From assembly GCA_964453435.1 (NCBI GenBank), contig CAYVQZ010000002.1, positions 124,001 through 188,000 of the forward strand: 64,000 nucleotides of DNA, read 5' to 3'. The notes below the pieces were generated by a model that saw only the letters and a program-made list of their open reading frames with translations, did no database searches and was not told the DNA's origin. The DNA is from CAYVQZ01 sp964453435 (GTDB lineage Bacteria; Abyssobacteria; SURF-5). Every line of letters starts with the position of its first letter. Position 1 is the stretch's first letter. Below are positions 34,976-43,953 of the stretch, in pieces. A program made the position numbers and the translations under genes.

Positions 34976-36688
34976 GTGTATAAGTTTATCATACGGGAGA
35001 GAGGCAAAAGCCTGCGCGAAATCGTGCTCGACAGGCCCCGCCTGACTGTCGGCAGAGACCCGTCGAATGAAATCATTCTCGAAGATGATTCCGTTTCGGC
35101 ACACCATTTCAGCGTTCAACTCAAACGCGACAAAATCATAGTCAAGGATGAGGACAGTCTCAACGGGACGTTCCTTGGCAATTCCCGAGAACGCCTGAAG
35201 ACTGCGGAATTGAGGGATGGCGATGTCATCCGAGCCGGCTACACGCTCATCAAGCTGGTCGAATCCGGCATTAGCCCGAGAAGTGACGACGAATATGTTC
35301 GCCGGCACCCTCGGCCTGCGGGACACACCATCGTTGCAAGCAATATCCGCGTCATGGAACAGGAACTGGATTCGGTTGCGGAGAAAATCAATGCGATGAA
35401 AGGACAGGAAGGAGCGGCGCTCGCCGATGAAATCGCCCGCCTGCATCTTCCTTTTTCCGAAACAAGAAACAAGCTCTCAGCGGTTGGCAAATCGTATGAC
35501 CGGCTCTCGGCGCTGTATGAAGCCAGCAAATACATTATTTCGGGGTTCGACCTCGAAAAACGCCTGAACCACGTGATGGATTCCGCCATTGAAGTTCTGC
35601 AGGCGGAAAGAGGGTTCCTCATGCTGAAGAACGAACAGACGGGCGACCTCGAAGTAATGGTCAAACGCAAGATCGGCGGCGAGGAACTGAACGAGCTTTC
35701 GCTTAGCATGAGCGTCGCCAACGAGGTCGCCCGAACGGGCCAACCCATCCTTGCCGCCGATGCCTCGGCCGACCCGGCCCTTCGCGAGCGAGGAAGCATC
35801 ATACTCCACAAGATATCTTCCATTATGTGCGTTCCTCTCAAAATAAAAGACCGGGTGTTCGGAAGCATCTATCTTGATAGCCGGATGACGGAAGGCATCT
35901 TTGAAGAAAGCGACCAGGAACTGTTCTCGGCGTTCGCCAGCCTCTCCGCCATTGCAATAGAGAACGCCCGATTATTCCAGAAATTGCAGCTCGAGGAAAA
36001 GATACGCGCCACAATGTCGCGCAACCTGCCCGCTCCCGTTGTCGAAATGCTCATGAAGAACCCCGAGGAATGGCGGCCCGGCGGCACGCTCCAGAAGGTC
36101 ACCGTTCTTTTCAGCGACATACGCGGCTTCACCACGATGTCTTCGAAAATGAGCCCCGATCAGACAATGGAAATGCTCAATGAATACTTCGACGAAATGA
36201 CAAGGATTATCTTCGCGCACCAGGGCACGCTCGACAAATTCATGGGCGACGGAATCATGGCGATATTCGGAGCCCCGTTCTCCTACGGCGATGATGCCGA
36301 CCGGGCGGTAATGGTGGCGATCGACATGCTGAAAAGAGTTCGGGAATTGAATGAAAGCGCACAGGAAAAAGGGAAGAAAACATTCGATATAGGAATCGGA
36401 ATCAACACGGGAACGGCCATTGCCGGAAACGTCGGCAACTTCGAGCGAATGGATTATACCGTCATTGGCGACATGGTGAATACCGCATTTCGGCTGTCAT
36501 CCGCTGCGGGACGAAATCGAATTCTGATAAGCAGGGAAACGTGCTCGAACCTGAGGACCGATGTTACGGTTATCGATGTTGGCGTCGTGAAAACGAAGGA
36601 CCTCGAGGTTCAAGCATTTGAAGTCGTCGTTCCGCCACATCAGCAAAAACCGCGCTTGACCCCCATGGAGAAGGCTGGGCCGCGATAG
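34976..36688 (+). CDS. FHA-GAF-class III nucleotide cyclase
   Basis: A 570 aa signalling protein. The N-terminal FHA domain (about residues 20-95) has LTVGRDPSNEIILEDDSVSAHH and DSLNGTFLG, the phosphothreonine-binding pattern. A GAF domain follows (about 165-335, starting DRLSALYEASKYIISGFDLE), then a class III cyclase domain (about 365-540): VTVLFSDIRGFTTMSS and FMGDGIMAIFG give the two metal Asp residues, KFMGDG the adenine-selective Lys, and YTVIGDMVNTAFRL the ribose/transition-state region. It should make a cyclic nucleotide, probably cAMP. I chose GTG 34976 (GAGAG seven bases upstream) over TTG 34970. It is followed by a PP2C phosphatase. Confidence 0.9.
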   Translation: MYKFIIRERGKSLREIVLDRPRLTVGRDPSNEIILEDDSVSAHHFSVQLKRDKIIVKDEDSLNGTFLGNSRERLKTAELRDGDVIRAGYTLIKLVESGISPRSDDEYVRRHPRPAGHTIVASNIRVMEQELDSVAEKINAMKGQEGAALADEIARLHLPFSETRNKLSAVGKSYDRLSALYEASKYIISGFDLEKRLNHVMDSAIEVLQAERGFLMLKNEQTGDLEVMVKRKIGGEELNELSLSMSVANEVARTGQPILAADASADPALRERGSIILHKISSIMCVPLKIKDRVFGSIYLDSRMTEGIFEESDQELFSAFASLSAIAIENARLFQKLQLEEKIRATMSRNLPAPVVEMLMKNPEEWRPGGTLQKVTVLFSDIRGFTTMSSKMSPDQTMEMLNEYFDEMTRIIFAHQGTLDKFMGDGIMAIFGAPFSYGDDADRAVMVAIDMLKRVRELNESAQEKGKKTFDIGIGINTGTAIAGNVGNFERMDYTVIGDMVNTAFRLSSAAGRNRILISRETCSNLRTDVTVIDVGVVKTKDLEVQAFEVVVPPHQQKPRLTPMEKAGPR

Positions 36689-36709
36689 GATTGTGTCGGG
36701 AGGTATCCA

Positions 36710-37480
36710 GTGAAGGTAAGCTTTGTCGCACTGACAGACGTTGGGCTGAAACGAAGCGAGAACGAAGACTCTTACCTGGTGGACGAAACGAATCGGCTGT
36801 TCATCGTGGCCGACGGTATGGGCGGTCACGCTGCCGGCAACCTCGCGAGCCGTGTGGCGGTCGAAAGTATGTGCGATTTCTTCCGGAAACACACCGACTC
36901 ACAAGAATCGCAGCGCCTGCCCCATGGTTCGAACGCCGATCTCTCGCCAACAGCCAACAAGATCGTTAATGCGGTTTCTGTGGCCAATGATAAGATACGC
37001 CAGATAGCGAATCAATACGATCAGCTCTCCGGTATGGGCACGACCGTCGTGTGCTCCGTGCTTGATGGCCGCGTCATTACGTTGGGAAATGTCGGGGACA
37101 GCCGCGCTTACTTGTTCCGCCAGAGCGGCTACAGGCAAATTACGGAGGACCATTCTTGGGTAAACGAACAGCTTCAAAGAAATTTGATTACCCTCGAGGA
37201 TGCCCGAGTACACCCGTGGCGAAATGTTATTACCCGCGCGCTCGGCTCCCGCGATACGATTGAGGTCGATACCTTCGAGGAACGCGTTCGCGCGGGAGAC
37301 CAAATTCTTTTGTGCACCGACGGCCTCTCCGGAATGGTCGATGACATCACTATGTTTGAAATCATCACCGACAACCAGGCCACCCAGGAACAGAAGGCCG
37401 AACGATTGGTCGAAGAGGCCAAGAGCGCCGGCGGGTCCGATAACATCACGCTGGTCCTTTTGCGCTTCATGGAGGAATGA
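36710..37480 (+). CDS. PP2C-family Ser/Thr protein phosphatase
   Basis: A 256 aa metal-dependent phosphatase. Motifs in order: RSENEDSYLVDE, FIVADGMGGHAAGNLAS (metal Asp and DGMGGH), MGTTVVC, NVGDSRAYL, CTDGLSGMV and GGSDNITLVLLR. This is the Stp1/PrpC type that reverses Hanks-type kinase phosphorylation. GTG start with GGAGG upstream. Beside an FHA-bearing cyclase it suggests a phosphothreonine switch, but no kinase gene is in the window. Confidence 0.93.
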   Translation: MKVSFVALTDVGLKRSENEDSYLVDETNRLFIVADGMGGHAAGNLASRVAVESMCDFFRKHTDSQESQRLPHGSNADLSPTANKIVNAVSVANDKIRQIANQYDQLSGMGTTVVCSVLDGRVITLGNVGDSRAYLFRQSGYRQITEDHSWVNEQLQRNLITLEDARVHPWRNVITRALGSRDTIEVDTFEERVRAGDQILLCTDGLSGMVDDITMFEIITDNQATQEQKAERLVEEAKSAGGSDNITLVLLRFMEE

Positions 37481-37483
37481 CAA

Positions 37484-38305
37484 TTGCCCGAAAAGAAGCT
37501 CGGTATTATCGGGATTGGCAATATGGGGAGCGCCATCCTGCAGGGAGTCATGAGGGCAAAACTGTATACGCCCGACCAAATCATCATATGTGATATCATT
37601 CAGGAAAAGGTCCGGTCGAAGGCCGATGAATTCCGCGTGGCAGTGGCAGACAATGGCGTCGAGACGGCAGAGGCCGCTTCCACTCTCTTGCTCGCGGTCA
37701 AACCACAAACAATGGACCAATGTCTTTCGGAACTGAATGGAGCTGTCGGTCCCTCTCATCTGGTTATCTCGATTGCGGCAGGCATAACCACGAGCTTTAT
37801 CGAGAGACGTTTGGGGGAGCGCACAAGAGTGGTTCGGGTTATGCCGAACACGCCCGCTCTTGTCTCAGCCGGCGCGTCGGCTCTGTGTCCGGGCGCCAAT
37901 GCGAAAGACGCAGACCTCGATGCCACGGAAAAAATCTTTGCGGCATTGGGAAAAGTCTACAGGGTTGCCGAATCGGCCATGGACGCCGTTACCGCCGTAA
38001 GCGGCAGCGGGCCGGCGTACCTGTTCCTTTTCGCGGAATGTCTTGAGCGGGCTGCGCTGGAGTGCGGAATACCGGAAACACACGTGGCCGACCTCATCGG
38101 CCAAACACTGTTTGGCGCCGCGAAACTGCTGGCCGAATCGGATGACGGCGCCCCCGTCCTCCGCGCAAAAGTGACATCGCCGGGAGGGACCACCGAGGCG
38201 GCCGTCGCAGTCCTCACCGAACGTGGGTTTTGCGATATACTGTCCGCTGCGGTGAAAAGCGCCGCGAAACGCGCAAAAGAATTGGGAGGTAGCGACGAAA
38301 GGTGA
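37484..38305 (+). CDS. proC: Pyrroline-5-carboxylate reductase
   Basis: NAD(P)H-dependent last step of proline synthesis, 273 aa. The N-terminal IIGIGNMGSAILQGVM is the Rossmann motif, VRVMPNTPALVSAGASAL and DAVTAVSGSGPAYLFLFAE with LIGQTLFGAAKLL and TSPGGTTEAAVAVL are signature stretches. Start TTG at 37484 is 7 bases after GGAGGA. The stop overlaps the DivIVA gene start by 4 nt. Confidence 0.95.
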   Translation: MPEKKLGIIGIGNMGSAILQGVMRAKLYTPDQIIICDIIQEKVRSKADEFRVAVADNGVETAEAASTLLLAVKPQTMDQCLSELNGAVGPSHLVISIAAGITTSFIERRLGERTRVVRVMPNTPALVSAGASALCPGANAKDADLDATEKIFAALGKVYRVAESAMDAVTAVSGSGPAYLFLFAECLERAALECGIPETHVADLIGQTLFGAAKLLAESDDGAPVLRAKVTSPGGTTEAAVAVLTERGFCDILSAAVKSAAKRAKELGGSDER

Positions 38306-38913
38306 GTCCGGAAATCACGCCGAACGAAATTCTTCAAAAGAGGTTCTCGCAATCGCTCCGTGGGGCCAAACCGGATGAAGTGTACGATTTTCTGAAGATT
38401 GTCGCCTCGGAATTCGAAGACCTGCTCCGACAAAATGTGCTGCTGTCTGACAAGGTCAAACAGCTCGAGGAAGCTGTCGAAGAATATCGTCACATGGAAA
38501 ATACCCTCAAGAATACGCTGATCTCCTCTCAGAAGATCGGGCAGGAGATCAAAGAGGAAGCGGAGCGGAAAGGAAATCTCCTGATACGCGAATCCGAACT
38601 CGAAGCCGATCGTATTGTTCAAAAGGCGAAGCAACGAAAAGAACGGTTGGAAGAGGAAACGTTTCAGCTTCTCAACCAGCACAAACGGTTCAGGGCCGAA
38701 TTCGTTTCCCTGATCGATACTCACCGGCGCATGATTCGGGCGCAAGACCAAAAGATACTCATCGAGTACGACTCCGGAAGCATCGCTTCTCAGCCCGCAG
38801 CCGAGCCCGAACTGGAATTCGATGACCCGGAAGAGAAGGACAAGCCCGAGGTCGGCGAGGAAGAGATCAAGGACCTCGAGATTCTCTTCCCCGATGAGAA
38901 AGCAGCCGAATGA
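38302..38913 (+). CDS. DivIVA-domain protein
   Basis: A 203 aa coiled-coil protein. The N-terminal DivIVA motif is ITPNEILQKRFSQSLRG with YDFLKIVASEFEDLL (residues 5-42), followed by a long coiled coil and an acidic tail. DivIVA proteins mark curved membrane or organise division and growth poles; proC next to a DivIVA gene is a recurring arrangement in bacteria. GTG start overlapping proC by 4 nt and ending with a 4 nt overlap with lolA. Confidence 0.88.
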   Translation: MSPEITPNEILQKRFSQSLRGAKPDEVYDFLKIVASEFEDLLRQNVLLSDKVKQLEEAVEEYRHMENTLKNTLISSQKIGQEIKEEAERKGNLLIRESELEADRIVQKAKQRKERLEEETFQLLNQHKRFRAEFVSLIDTHRRMIRAQDQKILIEYDSGSIASQPAAEPELEFDDPEEKDKPEVGEEEIKDLEILFPDEKAAE

Positions 38914-39647
38914 TGCCCTCGAGATACTTCAGCCCGCTTGTATTTCCCCGCATCTCGCTTGTCCGGATGCTGTCCGGCTTGGTATTGAGCGTGCTTGTCG
39001 CCTTTTGGATGGCGCGCGTTTGCCATGCGAATGGTCCCGATGAAAGCGAGGCCGATGCGTTTCTCAGCGCGTTGGAGCGGCAACGGAGCAAAGTCGAGAC
39101 CTATAAAGCCGACTTTATTCAAAAAAAGAACATCGCCATTTTTGATCAGGAAAAGACATCCACCGGCGCCGTCTTCTATAAGGCGCCCCGTCGGATGATC
39201 TGGAAATATCAGACCCCCGACAAAACCCAGATGCGCGTGATGGGGGAGGAAATCTCATTCTATTTCCCGGAACTCGAACAAATAGAGATATACCGCTCGG
39301 GAGCAGGAGGCCAGGGCTCGCCTTTCTTCTTTGCCTTCGAGGCGACTGCCGAAGAAATTCAAAAGAACTTCGATGTGTCCGTTGCAGATTCTCGGAGCGA
39401 CGGGCTGACGCGGATGACGCTTCATCCCGTGGCTGAGCCGCTTGCCTCACAAGTGCGGAAAATCACTCTCTGGCTGGGGCGGCCCGATTACCTGCCTCGC
39501 AGAATTCTTATCGAAGAAATATCTGATGATACGACCGATATCGTTCTTTCCAACGTTCAAGTGAGCGAGTCCATTGCGGATGAGGAATTGGAGTTTGACG
39601 CGCCCGAAGGGACTGAAATCATCGAAACCGCGCCTGAAACCTTTTGA
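38910..39647 (+). CDS. lolA: Outer-membrane lipoprotein carrier protein LolA
   Basis: Periplasmic chaperone that carries lipoproteins from LolCDE to LolB. Residues 1-42 form a signal peptide (hydrophobic run then VCHANG). The mature domain holds the LolA pattern VETYKADFIQKKNI, GAVFYKAPRRMIWKY, MGEEISFYFPEL, then DYLPRRILIEE and ends in an acidic tail. 245 aa is normal. Its presence supports a Gram-negative envelope. It overlaps DivIVA by 4 nt. Confidence 0.9.
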   Translation: MMPSRYFSPLVFPRISLVRMLSGLVLSVLVAFWMARVCHANGPDESEADAFLSALERQRSKVETYKADFIQKKNIAIFDQEKTSTGAVFYKAPRRMIWKYQTPDKTQMRVMGEEISFYFPELEQIEIYRSGAGGQGSPFFFAFEATAEEIQKNFDVSVADSRSDGLTRMTLHPVAEPLASQVRKITLWLGRPDYLPRRILIEEISDDTTDIVLSNVQVSESIADEELEFDAPEGTEIIETAPETF

Positions 39648-39660
39648 CTCGGATTCAGGT

Positions 39661-40239
39661 TTGTACGTACTCCTCCTGCATGTCGACCGTCCAGTAACAA
39701 TAAGGGTGGGAGCGCGCGGAGAAGTCGCGTTCAAGGTCGGCTATTACGCCTATTGCGGAAGCGCGCGACGAAACCTGTCGCGCAGGCTCGCGCGTCACAA
39801 GGCTCGCCGGAAGAAACTCCACTGGCATATTGACTACCTTACCTCGCACCATCATGTTCGTGTTGTTTCGGCCCACATCTTTTCTGCGAAAACAACAAGT
39901 GAGTGCGACCTGAGTTCGGAAGTCCGGCGGCTGTCCTTCGCGGAACCGGTTCCCGGCTTTGGCAGCTCCGATTGCAGGTGTTTCTCCCATCTGAGTTTCC
40001 TGGGCCGCCTGAGTGTGTCCCACGATTGCATATTTGGTCGAAAAGCGAAGCGAAGAAGGCTCTACCAGATCACGGAATCTTCGTTCTTTTGCGCTGGGCG
40101 AACCGAAGTCGCGCAAACTAACAGGGAGAGACTGCCCTGCCTTCCCCGAAACACGAATAATCGCATTGTGAGACAGACTCAAAAGCGGTCCCTTCCCAGC
40201 CGCTCCACCCCGGGTTTTAAACATGGTTGTCTCGGGTAA
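39661..40239 (+). CDS. GIY-YIG/DUF123-type endonuclease-like protein with repeat-derived C-terminus
   Basis: The conserved part is GLYVLLLHVDRPVTIRVGAR then YYAYCGSARRNLSRRLARH and KKLHWHIDYLT, ending PVPGFGSSDCRCFSHLSFLG, as in the short Uri-type GIY-YIG proteins of about 130-150 aa. After that point (from about 40010) the frame runs on through repeat copy D for some 75 extra residues, which have no family character, and overlaps maf by 17 nt. The start is uncertain: TTG 39661 opens right at the domain; ATG 39580 would overlap lolA. The tail probably replaced the original stop. Confidence 0.75.
   Translation: MYVLLLHVDRPVTIRVGARGEVAFKVGYYAYCGSARRNLSRRLARHKARRKKLHWHIDYLTSHHHVRVVSAHIFSAKTTSECDLSSEVRRLSFAEPVPGFGSSDCRCFSHLSFLGRLSVSHDCIFGRKAKRRRLYQITESSFFCAGRTEVAQTNRERLPCLPRNTNNRIVRQTQKRSLPSRSTPGFKHGCLG
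40011..40180 (+). repeat. Dispersed repeat, copy D, with terminal inverted repeats
   Basis: The left end starts GAGTGTGTCCCACGATTGC (from 40011) and the right end, read on the other strand from 40180, GAGTCTGTCTCACAATGCG; most positions agree. The interior shares GGCTCTACC and AGATCACGGAATC with copy A. Length 170 bp, MITE-like in form. It contributes the C-terminus of the upstream ORF. Confidence 0.75.
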
Positions 40240-40819
40240 GCGGCGCGCTCCGCTCATCCTGGCTTCCACCTCCCCCAGAAGAATAGAGTTGTTGCGCCAG
40301 CTCGGCCTGGAGATTCTGGTGGCCGAGAGCAAGGTCGAGGAAATACGCGAGGCGGTCATCCCGGTCCACGAACTCGTCGAGCGCAACGCGCTCGCGAAAG
40401 CTCTTGATGTTTCGAGCCGGTTCTCCGAAGGGGTCGTTATCGCTGCGGACACAATCGTCGCGTGCGACGGTCGGCTTTTCGGCAAACCGGACAGTCTTAG
40501 GGATGCGCGCGCCACGCTTCGAGAACTCGCAGGAAAGACGCATCAGGTCTGTTCCGGCGTGGTGGTAATGCGGATAGAAGACCAGGCGACGAAATTGGGT
40601 CATGCCATTACCCATGTGACCTTTCGGCCGCTTACCGACGAACAGATAACTCGATATCTCGACATGATTGACCCCCTCGACAAGGCCGGCGCCTATGCCA
40701 TACAGGGAGCCGGGGGAATCATCGTTGAAAAAATATCGGGCTGTTACTATAATGTTGTCGGTCTTCCCCTGAGCTTGCTTGATAACCTGCTCGCACACTT
40801 CGGGATTCAACTTTTGTAG
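40223..40819 (+). CDS. maf: Maf-family nucleoside-triphosphate pyrophosphatase
   Basis: A 198 aa Maf/YhdE-type protein that hydrolyses non-canonical or excess NTPs and influences division. Signature stretches are LASTSPRRIELLRQLG, VVIAADTIVACDGRLFGKP, KTHQVCSGV, DKAGAYAIQGAGG and YNVVGLPLSLL. The start ATG 40223 has no evident ribosome site and overlaps the preceding extended ORF. Confidence 0.93.
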   Translation: MVVSGKRRAPLILASTSPRRIELLRQLGLEILVAESKVEEIREAVIPVHELVERNALAKALDVSSRFSEGVVIAADTIVACDGRLFGKPDSLRDARATLRELAGKTHQVCSGVVVMRIEDQATKLGHAITHVTFRPLTDEQITRYLDMIDPLDKAGAYAIQGAGGIIVEKISGCYYNVVGLPLSLLDNLLAHFGIQLL

Positions 40820-40856
40820 CAATAGTGATTCCCTGACTCCTCGGAGGTTTTGACAG

Positions 40857-42353
40857 ATGGCTCAATTTATCCTCGCGCTCGACCAGGGCACCACCAGTTC
40901 CCGCGCCATAGTGTTCGACCATAGCGGAAAACCGCTCGCCTCCGCCGCCAGGGAATTCCGCCAAATTTACCCGAGGCCGGCATGGGTCGAGCACGACCCG
41001 GACGAAATCTGGACCAGCCAAATCGAGGTGGCGAAAGCGGCCATCGAGAAGGCCGGCTTGAAAGCGTCGGCAATCGCCGCCATCGGCATCACCAACCAGC
41101 GTGAAACAACCATTGTCTGGAGCCGCTCCACCGGCAAGCCCGTGAGCAACGCCATCGTCTGGCAATGCAGGCGAACCGCTTCAATCTGTGACGAGTTGAA
41201 ATCTCGAGGACTCGAACAAGCCGTTCGCGCAAAAACGGGCCTCGTAATCGATGCATACTTCTCCGGCGCCAAAATTAAATGGATACTCGACAACGTGGCC
41301 GGAGCCCGCGATGCAGCCGCCCGCGGAGACCTTGCCTTCGGAACCGTCGACTCATGGCTTGTCTACAACCTGAGCGGCCGAAAAATTCACATTACCGACT
41401 ACACGAACGCGTCGAGAACGATGCTCTATAACATCAACGATTTGAAATGGGATGACGAACTGCTGAGCCAACTGGGGATACCCCCTTCGATGCTTCCCGA
41501 GGTCCGACCTTCGAGCGCGGTCTACGGTAAGACCGACCCCGACGTGTTCTTCGGGGAAGCTGTGCCGATTGCCGGCATCGCCGGAGACCAGCAGGCGGCT
41601 CTCTTCGGCCAGGCGTGCTTCGAGCCGGGGCTTGCCAAGAACACCTACGGGACCGGCAGCTTTGTCCTGGAAAACGTCGGCGCCGCGCCGGTGGCTTCGA
41701 ACAGCGGACTCATTTCGACAATCGCATGGGGTGTAAACGACTCGGTTGTCTATGCGCTTGAAGGAAGCATTTTCATAACGGGCGCCGCGGTACAGTGGCT
41801 CCGGGATGAACTCAAAATCATCTCGAATGCCGGTGAAATCGAGGAACTCGCGCGGTCCGTTCCGGATAACGGCGGTGTCTATTTCGTTCCCGCCTTCGTG
41901 GGCCTTGGCGCCCCATACTGGGATATGTATGCCCGAGGAGCCATTGTGGGGTTGACCCGCGGCTCGAATGACGGCCACCTCGCGAGAGCCACCCTCGAAG
42001 CCATCTGTTATCTTTCAAGGGACGTCATCGAATGCATGGAGGCCGATTCCGGACGCAAGATCGAGGAACTGAAAGTCGACGGTGGGGCAATCGGCAACAA
42101 CCTGCTCATGCAGTTTCAGAGCGATATCCTTGGGCTGCCGGTCACTCGGCCCGAAGTCACCGAGACGACCGCTCTTGGAGCCGCATATCTGGCCGGATTG
42201 GCGGTGGGATACTGGGACAGCCTCGACACAATCGCATCGAACTGGCGCGAAAACACCCGCTTCTCCCCGAATCTTGACCGGACCGAGCGAGAACGACTTT
42301 ATTCCGATTGGAAACGGGCGGTCGAGCGTGCGAAAGGCTGGGCGGCGGAGTAA
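40857..42353 (+). CDS. glpK: Glycerol kinase
   Basis: FGGY-family kinase forming glycerol-3-phosphate, 498 aa. Landmarks: LALDQGTTSSRAIVFDHSG at the N-terminus, TNQRETTIVWSRSTGKP and NAIVWQCRRTA, IAGDQQAALFGQACFEPG, KNTYGTGSFVLEN, and GLGAPYWDMYARGAIVGLTRG. The classic phosphotransferase-control (IIA-Glc) loop residues are not obvious. It stands 37 bp after maf with CGGAGG before the ATG; no glpF or glpD is adjacent. Confidence 0.95.
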   Translation: MAQFILALDQGTTSSRAIVFDHSGKPLASAAREFRQIYPRPAWVEHDPDEIWTSQIEVAKAAIEKAGLKASAIAAIGITNQRETTIVWSRSTGKPVSNAIVWQCRRTASICDELKSRGLEQAVRAKTGLVIDAYFSGAKIKWILDNVAGARDAAARGDLAFGTVDSWLVYNLSGRKIHITDYTNASRTMLYNINDLKWDDELLSQLGIPPSMLPEVRPSSAVYGKTDPDVFFGEAVPIAGIAGDQQAALFGQACFEPGLAKNTYGTGSFVLENVGAAPVASNSGLISTIAWGVNDSVVYALEGSIFITGAAVQWLRDELKIISNAGEIEELARSVPDNGGVYFVPAFVGLGAPYWDMYARGAIVGLTRGSNDGHLARATLEAICYLSRDVIECMEADSGRKIEELKVDGGAIGNNLLMQFQSDILGLPVTRPEVTETTALGAAYLAGLAVGYWDSLDTIASNWRENTRFSPNLDRTERERLYSDWKRAVERAKGWAAE

Positions 42354-42434
42354 GCGGGCTTGCCGAAATCGAAAGTGAAGCAGTAGGGGATGGGCGAGGC
42401 TTCGCGGCGTCGTCCGGAAACGCAGTCAGAAAAA

Positions 42435-43679
42435 ATGGCGTCATTCAGGAAAATAGCACCTCCTCCCGGCGAGTTCATCGCCGTTCGGGACGGTGAACTC
42501 GGAGTCCCCGATAACCCCGTCATCCCTTTCATCGAGGGTGACGGTGTCGGTCCCGACATCTGGGCCGCCGCCGTCAGGGTTCTCGATGCGGCAGTCGGTT
42601 TGACCTACAACGGTAAGAGGCGTATCCGCTGGTTCGAACTATACGCCGGTCAAAAAGCGCAAGATAAATACGGCGAACTTCTGCCGGAGGATACCCTCAA
42701 TGCGATACGCGCCTGCAAGGTCGCAATCAAGGGACCGCTCACCACACCGGTTGGCGGCGGGTTTCGCTCTTTGAATGTGACCCTGCGGCAGGAACTCGAT
42801 CTCTATGCCTGCGTGCGGCCCGTGCGCCATTTTCCGGGTGTGCCCAGCCCGGTCAAGCACCCCGAAAAGCTGAATGTCGTGGTTTTCCGCGAGAACACAG
42901 AAGACGTGTATGCGGGCATCGAATGGCCTGCGTTCTCACCCGGCGCGAAGAAGATGATGGATTTTCTGAAAGAGACGTTTGGTCTGACCCTCCGTTCCGA
43001 TTCGGGCATCGGAATCAAACCGATTAGCGCCACAGGCACGAAACGTCTCGTCCGGCGAGCCATCCAGTACGCCCTCGACGAAGGCCTGCCCAGTGTCACG
43101 CTCGTGCACAAGGGCAATATTCTCAAGTATACCGAGGGCGCCTTCCGAGACTGGGGATATGCCCTCGCCCAGCAGGAATTCGGAGAAGACACCGTTCCCG
43201 AGCGCGACCTGGATAAACCCGGTGTGCAGGCCGAAGGAAAAATTATCATCAAGGACCGAATCGCGGACGCGATGTTCCAACACCTGCTCATACGTCCCGA
43301 AGAATATTCCGTCCTCGCCATGCCGAATCTGAATGGAGACTATTTCTCGGATGCCGCCGCAGCTCAGGTCGGCGGCCTTGGAATGGCGCCCGGAGCAAAC
43401 ATCGGTGACGATGCCGCGATATTCGAGGCCACCCACGGGACCGCCCCGAAATATGCCGGGCAGGATAAGGTCAACCCATGTTCGCTCATCCTGTCGGGTG
43501 GCATGATGCTGTGCCATATCGGATGGCACGAGGCCTCGAGCCTGATTGCCGACGCGATTGCACAAACCATTCAACAGAAAATGGTTACATATGACCTCGC
43601 CCGGCAAATAAGGGGCGCGACACTCCTCAAATGTTCCGAATTCGCAAACGCGGTTATCGAGCGGATGAAGTCTCATTAA
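42435..43679 (+). CDS. icd: Isocitrate dehydrogenase (NADP-type)
   Basis: A 414 aa oxidative decarboxylase of the TCA cycle. Seen are FIEGDGVGPDIW, KGPLTTPVGGGFRSLNVTLR (the Ser that E. coli AceK phosphorylates and Arg residues for isocitrate), FRENTEDVYAGIEW, the metal-binding PNLNGDYFSD, and EATHGTAPKYAGQDKVNP where Lys and Tyr favour NADP. A G-to-C change in NPCS is unusual but conservative in position. ATG 42435 is preferred; a start at 42390 would add 15 unlike residues. Confidence 0.94.
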   Translation: MASFRKIAPPPGEFIAVRDGELGVPDNPVIPFIEGDGVGPDIWAAAVRVLDAAVGLTYNGKRRIRWFELYAGQKAQDKYGELLPEDTLNAIRACKVAIKGPLTTPVGGGFRSLNVTLRQELDLYACVRPVRHFPGVPSPVKHPEKLNVVVFRENTEDVYAGIEWPAFSPGAKKMMDFLKETFGLTLRSDSGIGIKPISATGTKRLVRRAIQYALDEGLPSVTLVHKGNILKYTEGAFRDWGYALAQQEFGEDTVPERDLDKPGVQAEGKIIIKDRIADAMFQHLLIRPEEYSVLAMPNLNGDYFSDAAAAQVGGLGMAPGANIGDDAAIFEATHGTAPKYAGQDKVNPCSLILSGGMMLCHIGWHEASSLIADAIAQTIQQKMVTYDLARQIRGATLLKCSEFANAVIERMKSH

Positions 43680-43700
43680 CTTCATCTGGAAAAATTTATC

Positions 43701-43729
43701 TTGACTGTGGCAGTAGTCTTAAGTATAAT
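43701..43729 (+). promoter_or_regulatory. Promoter of the Trm112-like gene
   Basis: TTGACT and a perfect TATAAT separated by 17 bp, 45 bp before the ATG at 43774. Confidence 0.75.
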
Positions 43730-43773
43730 TTTTTGCCGCGGGAAAATGCGCGCCCGTGAAGGAGGTAGTCCAA

Positions 43774-43953
43774 ATGATTGATCCCGAACTTCTCGCGATT
43801 CTCGCCTGCCCGAAATGTAAGGGTGATATTCGCTTGAGGGAAGATGAGAGCGGTCTCATCTGCGATGCCTGCAAGCTGATGTATCCCATAAAAGACGACA
43901 TTCCGGTAATGCTGATCGATGAAGCCATCAAGCTTGAGGAGGGAAAAACCTAG
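43774..43953 (+). CDS. Trm112-family small zinc-ribbon protein
   Basis: A 59 aa protein, MIDPELLAILACPKCKGDIR then ESGLICDACKLMYPIKDDIP, carrying four Cys in two CxxC pairs, the classic Trm112/YcaR arrangement. Trm112 proteins activate methyltransferases in eukaryotes and archaea; the bacterial forms are widespread with unclear partners. GGAGG precedes the ATG. Confidence 0.92.
   Translation: MIDPELLAILACPKCKGDIRLREDESGLICDACKLMYPIKDDIPVMLIDEAIKLEEGKT

Noticed and set aside
39580..39660. Upstream extension of the GIY-YIG frame inside lolA
   Set aside because: The extra 27 residues are not family-like and lie fully within the lolA coding sequence, so the domain start at 39661 is preferred.
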